Part shown: positions 61,589 to 64,000 of the stretch, piece by piece
How positions within the stretch are numbered: the stretch's first letter is position 1
Layout of the letters: each line of letters opens with the position of its first letter
From: Bog-756 sp963701325
GTDB lineage: Bacteria > Actinomycetota > Acidimicrobiia > Acidimicrobiales > RAAP-2
Assembly: GCA_963701325.1 (NCBI GenBank)
Contig: OY969604.1
Span: 930,001 to 994,000 of the forward strand
Reading direction: 5' to 3'
Length of the DNA: 64,000 bases
The notes under the pieces: generated by a model
What the model was told of the DNA's origin: nothing
Database searches by the model: none
The model's input: only the letters and a program-made list of their open reading frames with translations
Program-made: the position numbers and the translations under genes

Positions 61589-61950
61589 CAGGACAACGCC
61601 CGGACCCCGGCGGCCGTCAGGTGATCGGCGACCCATTGGATGCCGTCAGGGCCGTTCATCGCGTCGGCCCACCCGTCGAGGATCTGTTCCACCGCGGCCC
61701 GGCTGGTGATGGTCCCGAGGACGGTGACCGTGAGGCCGTCGACGGCCAGCTGGCCGACCTCGATGTCGCCGAACGGAGTCCACGAGTCGGCTTCCGGGAC
61801 CAACTCGAGCATGGCGTAGAGCTCTCCGGTGTCCTCGACCCAGCTGAGCTCGTAGCGGCTTCCCTTGGCATCGAACCAGTTGTTCCCGAACTCGACCTCG
61901 CCCGACCGTCTGCGCCGCTCGTCCGCGCTGTAGAACTGCTCGATGTCCAT
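61588..61950 (-). CDS. Hypothetical protein
   Basis: 120 residues from ATG at 61950. Acidic, soluble, no recognised domain: MDIEQFYSADERRRRSGEVE at the start, DSWTPFGDIEVGQLAVDGLT and a helical end (AAVEQILDGWADAMNGPD). It is first in a tight operon with an LLM oxidoreductase and an NTF2-like protein. Its size and charge suit a small accessory protein, but nothing in the sequence says what it does. Confidence 0.72.
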   Translation of the reverse strand: MDIEQFYSADERRRRSGEVEFGNNWFDAKGSRYELSWVEDTGELYAMLELVPEADSWTPFGDIEVGQLAVDGLTVTVLGTITSRAAVEQILDGWADAMNGPDGIQWVADHLTAAGVRALS

Positions 61951-62092
61951 GGGCTCCTACGGTAGCCGAACCCTCCGTGAGCAGCCGAAACAGCGCACGG
62001 GCCGTCGAGGGTGCCCTGGCATGGTCACGTCCGGCCGCGGTCGCAGTGCTGCCGTCGCTGACTACGATCGTCGGCAACCGAAAGGACCGCCG

Positions 62093-62593
62093 GTGACCCT
62101 CTCGCCAACCCGCATCGTGCTCGTGCTGCTCTTCGTCTTCGTGGGCTTCTTCGGCGCGGCCTTCGCGGTGAGCGGGGTCCTGGTGCCCCTGCCCGCGCCG
62201 GCTGCCGGGGGAACCTGCGGTCCGAGCACGGCGTCCGAATCCGCGATGGCCGCGCTCAGCAACCCGGCCTCGATCGGGGCCGGACCCGAACCCTCTGCCT
62301 CCAATACCGCCGCGCACACGCAGTGGCAGGCCTTCGTCAACGAGTGCCAGTCATCGGCAGATCGGCGCGCCCTGGTGAGCGGGGCGATCCTGGTGCTTTC
62401 CGTTGCAGTCGCCGTGGTCGGTCCGCTGTTGGTGCTCCGGCGGAAGCGGTCGCCTGGGCCCGGCTCGGAGGGGTCCCGAGCACACGGCGTCCCCGGTGGG
62501 CCGATCAGCGGCTGGGATCCGGGCGGACCGACCTGGAGCGCGAGCGACCTGGTCGGACAGCCGGGGATGGGACCGGCCCCCGGGAGCCCCTGA
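62093..62593 (+). CDS. Two-helix membrane protein of unknown function
   Basis: 166 residues from GTG at 62093, after AAAGGAC. Membrane helices at about 5-28 (RIVLVLLFVFVGFFGAAFAV) and 91-113 (ALVSGAILVLSVAVAVVGPL) flank an extracytoplasmic loop with two cysteines (GGTCGPSTASES and VNECQSS) that could pair. The C-terminal tail after RRKR is cytoplasmic, Gly/Pro/Ser-rich and disordered. No family recognised. It is divergent from the 120-residue protein gene, with about 140 bases between. Confidence 0.7.
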   Translation: MTLSPTRIVLVLLFVFVGFFGAAFAVSGVLVPLPAPAAGGTCGPSTASESAMAALSNPASIGAGPEPSASNTAAHTQWQAFVNECQSSADRRALVSGAILVLSVAVAVVGPLLVLRRKRSPGPGSEGSRAHGVPGGPISGWDPGGPTWSASDLVGQPGMGPAPGSP

Positions 62594-62675
62594 CCTGGAG
62601 GTCGGCGGGCTCAGGACGACCGCACCCCGGGTGACGCGTTTGTGACGCGCCAGTGACGCCTTGGTGACAGGAGCG

Positions 62676-62843
62676 CTACGAGGCCCGCAGTGCGCGGTAG
62701 TCGGCGTCCGACCAGTCGAGGTTGCACACCCGGCAACGCCAGCATGGCTCTGTGCCGAAGGTCCGTGCCGACCGCACGATGAGCTTGGGGACATCCTCCG
62801 ACCCACAGTGGGGACAGATACGAAACGCCTCGACTTCGCTCAT
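62676..62843 (-). CDS. Small zinc-ribbon protein
   Basis: 55 residues from ATG at 62843. Two CxxC knuckles, CPHCGSEDVPK near residue 10 and CWRCRVCNLDW near residue 34, 21 residues apart, the spacing of a zinc ribbon. Between them is a basic strand LIVRSARTFGTE. The Arg/Lys content suggests nucleic-acid binding, or it may be a redox or regulatory zinc protein. No known family assigned. A longer start 39 bases upstream is possible. Confidence 0.7.
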   Translation of the reverse strand: MSEVEAFRICPHCGSEDVPKLIVRSARTFGTEPCWRCRVCNLDWSDADYRALRAS

Positions 62844-63151
62844 GTGCCTACCTCCGACCAGGTGGCGTTGTGGTTCGTTCACTGTATCAGTGGCGTCAAG
62901 CGCAGCGTCAACACCCCAGCTGCGTCCGTCGCCGAATGTTCACCCACCCGCGGGCGTCGACTTCGTTGGGTGAGCGCACGAGCACCGAGGGCGGCACCAA
63001 GAACCCGCAGCCGTCACGGGACGCGCTGCGGCGCGATCAGTGCCAGCCGGCCACGAGCTCCATGAACGACCCGTCGACCCTCGCCCAGAAAGGCGGACGA
63101 GCGCTCGGCGCCCGCAGGTGCTCGACACGTCGCGGGGTGGGTCCCGTCCTG

Positions 63152-63224
63152 TGGGGCAGGCTGGGATCGAACCAGCGACCGAGGGATTATGAGTCCCCTG
63201 CTCTGACCACTGAGCTACTGCCCC
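63152..63224 (-). tRNA. tRNA with CAT anticodon (Ile2 or elongator Met)
   Basis: Minus-strand cloverleaf from GGGGCAGTAGCTCAG to acceptor strand CTGCCCC plus discriminator A, 73 bases; CCA is not encoded (CAG follows). Anticodon arm GGGGA-CTCATAA-TCCCT gives CAT. The body, AGCTCAGTGGTCAGAGCAGG...GGTCGCTGGTTC, resembles bacterial tRNA-Ile2, whose CAT is changed to lysidine-AT and reads ATA; the Met reading remains possible. It is not an initiator, since the three G:C pairs of the initiator anticodon stem are absent. Confidence 0.88.
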
Positions 63225-63591
63225 GGGGCTGGTCTTGCTTCCGAAGAGCGATGGCAGCAAGGGCCCAGGAGGCGAAGGGTACCGGTTTCCGGCGGATCCA
63301 GGTTGATCGAGGCATCACCCAGATCGGCCCACACAACTGGGACGTCCAGAGTCGTATCGGTCGCGACCCGCTGACACAGGACCTTCGGCCGAAGTCCCGG
63401 TGGCTACCAGCATTTGGGACCGGTGCCTCTGTCGAAGATCACGGCAACATGCTGGGTGACTTCTATGGCCAGCTACGCAATTGCGGTACTACGTAACTCT
63501 CCGCCGGTGCCGAGGACGACTCTGACTGGCGTCAACGCTTGCGGGAGCGGCGAAGCTACCACCGCTCCGTGAGCTGGTCGCAGCCGCCGAC
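63225..63591. other. Gene-free stretch downstream of window's CAT tRNA
   Basis: I see no supportable gene here. One open frame crosses the tRNA and continues into this stretch, but it has no recognisable protein features. The DNA contains no integrase, repeat or tRNA-end duplication, so no integration site is evident. Confidence 0.5.
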
Positions 63592-63648
63592 GCGGCAACT
63601 CACCCCCGGACGGGATCGCAGGACCCGGGTCCAGAGGTGAGTTGCCGC
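63592..63648 (-). terminator. Inverted repeat, possible terminator of the right-edge gene
   Basis: Arms GCGGCAACTCACC (63592-63604) and GGTGAGTTGCCGC (63636-63648) are perfect 13-base complements with a 31-base, GC-rich loop that itself contains CCCGG/CCGGG pairing. It lies 17 bases beyond the stop of the minus-strand gene at 63666. No T-run follows, so Rho-independent termination would be weak; a hairpin that blocks 3' decay or marks a transcript end is as likely. Confidence 0.5.
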
Positions 63649-63665
63649 TGTCGTCAGGTGTTCTG

Positions 63666-64000
63666 TCAGCCGTTCAGCGTCAGCGACGAATCGGCGATCG
63701 GAAGTCCGAGAGCGTCTTCGTCGGGGAGCCAACCGTAGTCAGGCCCACCCACTGCGGTCGCTGCATGTCCGGAATCCACGTTGTTGATCGGGAAGCCGGC
63801 GACCGGGGTGCCCGATCGATTCGTGATCGAGTAGTTCACGTCGACCTCGGAACCCACGGTGTGGAAGTCCGTCGTGAACGTATACCAGCCGCCCACTGTG
63901 ATCTCTGCGGGACCGGCGCTGCATCCACCGGCACCGTTGCTGGTGCTCACGTACCAGCCTCCGCCACCGGCCGTCGTCGAACACAGGTTGAAGGCGTAGT
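63666..64000 (-). CDS. Secreted beta-rich protein, C-terminal part (runs off right edge)
   Basis: The frame enters from the right edge (…YAFNLCSTTAGGGGWYV) and stops at 63666, so 111 residues of a longer protein are seen. They are rich in Gly, Ser, Thr and Asn, with two cysteines (NLCST and GGCSAG) and beta-type strands TVGGWYTFTTDFHTVGSEVD and SEVDVNYSITNRSGTPVAGF. This has the look of an extracellular adhesin or spore/sheath-type protein fold such as a beta-sandwich repeat. The N-terminus is missing, so no signal peptide or anchor can be checked. Family not recognised. Confidence 0.7.
   Translation of the reverse strand, partial: YAFNLCSTTAGGGGWYVSTSNGAGGCSAGPAEITVGGWYTFTTDFHTVGSEVDVNYSITNRSGTPVAGFPINNVDSGHAATAVGGPDYGWLPDEDALGLPIADSSLTLNG

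Noticed and set aside
62870..63496. Plus-strand frame spanning the CAT tRNA
   Set aside because: It crosses a clear tRNA and has no protein features.
1..64000. Defence system, phage, integrative element or CRISPR
   Set aside because: No nuclease-helicase sets, repeat-spacer arrays, integrases, transposases or direct repeats at the tRNAs were seen.

Overview
The window is high-GC DNA with many GTG starts, dense stop/start overlaps of four bases or fewer, two F420-type luciferase-like oxidoreductases, a PimB-type phosphatidylinositol mannosyltransferase, a class II ribonucleotide reductase and a surface protein built of 'GYWLVAADGGVFAYGDA'-type repeats. Together these point to the Actinomycetota. 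The repeat protein, which is common in Acidimicrobiia, makes that class the best guess, but this is inference. I see no CRISPR array, integrase, transposase, phage gene or plasmid function; it reads as ordinary chromosome.

Region 1 (1-16.4 kb) is a cell-surface polysaccharide and envelope block. It has four or five GT4/GT2 glycosyltransferases, an O-antigen-ligase/polymerase-like membrane protein, a Wzz/BY-kinase chain-length regulator, a hexapeptide acyltransferase, a SAM methyltransferase, a serine-acetyltransferase-like protein, a DUF4012 membrane protein, a class E sortase and a small LPFTG substrate. Two single-pass membrane proteins at its left side share a YIGxDRRR juxtamembrane motif; one carries a degenerate zincin-like domain. 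One glycosyltransferase (9.8-11.0 kb) is frameshifted, and it and its convergent neighbour both lack stops where expected.

Region 2 (16.5-31.6 kb) is mostly housekeeping: small membrane proteins, a cupin, nrdJ under a near-perfect NrdR box and a strong promoter, glpK, an ACT regulator, plsC opposite an acetoacetate-decarboxylase-like gene, an AlaC-like aminotransferase, then a tight run queG-pimB-(gap)-SRPBCC-LLM, a small zinc protein and a 2-hydroxyacid dehydrogenase.

Region 3 (31.7-41.3 kb) is best read as an amine/amino-acid catabolic island: alanine dehydrogenase, two APC permeases, an aminoaldehyde-dehydrogenase-like ALDH, an Lrp/AsnC regulator, a class III aminotransferase and a PuuB-like FAD oxidase. 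The last three overlap and are probably one operon divergent from the ALDH.

Region 4 (41.3-64 kb) is a mosaic: the repeat surface protein, a DJ-1/GlxA pair, a Baeyer-Villiger monooxygenase with an overlapping SDR, OsmC, NUDIX, thioesterase-like, glyoxalase and methyltransferase genes, an ArsR-AHSA1-DHFR-like set under an AT-rich promoter/operator, tRNA-Val(TAC), an inositol-monophosphatase-like enzyme, an OatA-like acyltransferase, a second ALDH, an LLM/NTF2 operon, a CAT-anticodon tRNA and the 3' end of a secreted protein running off the right edge.
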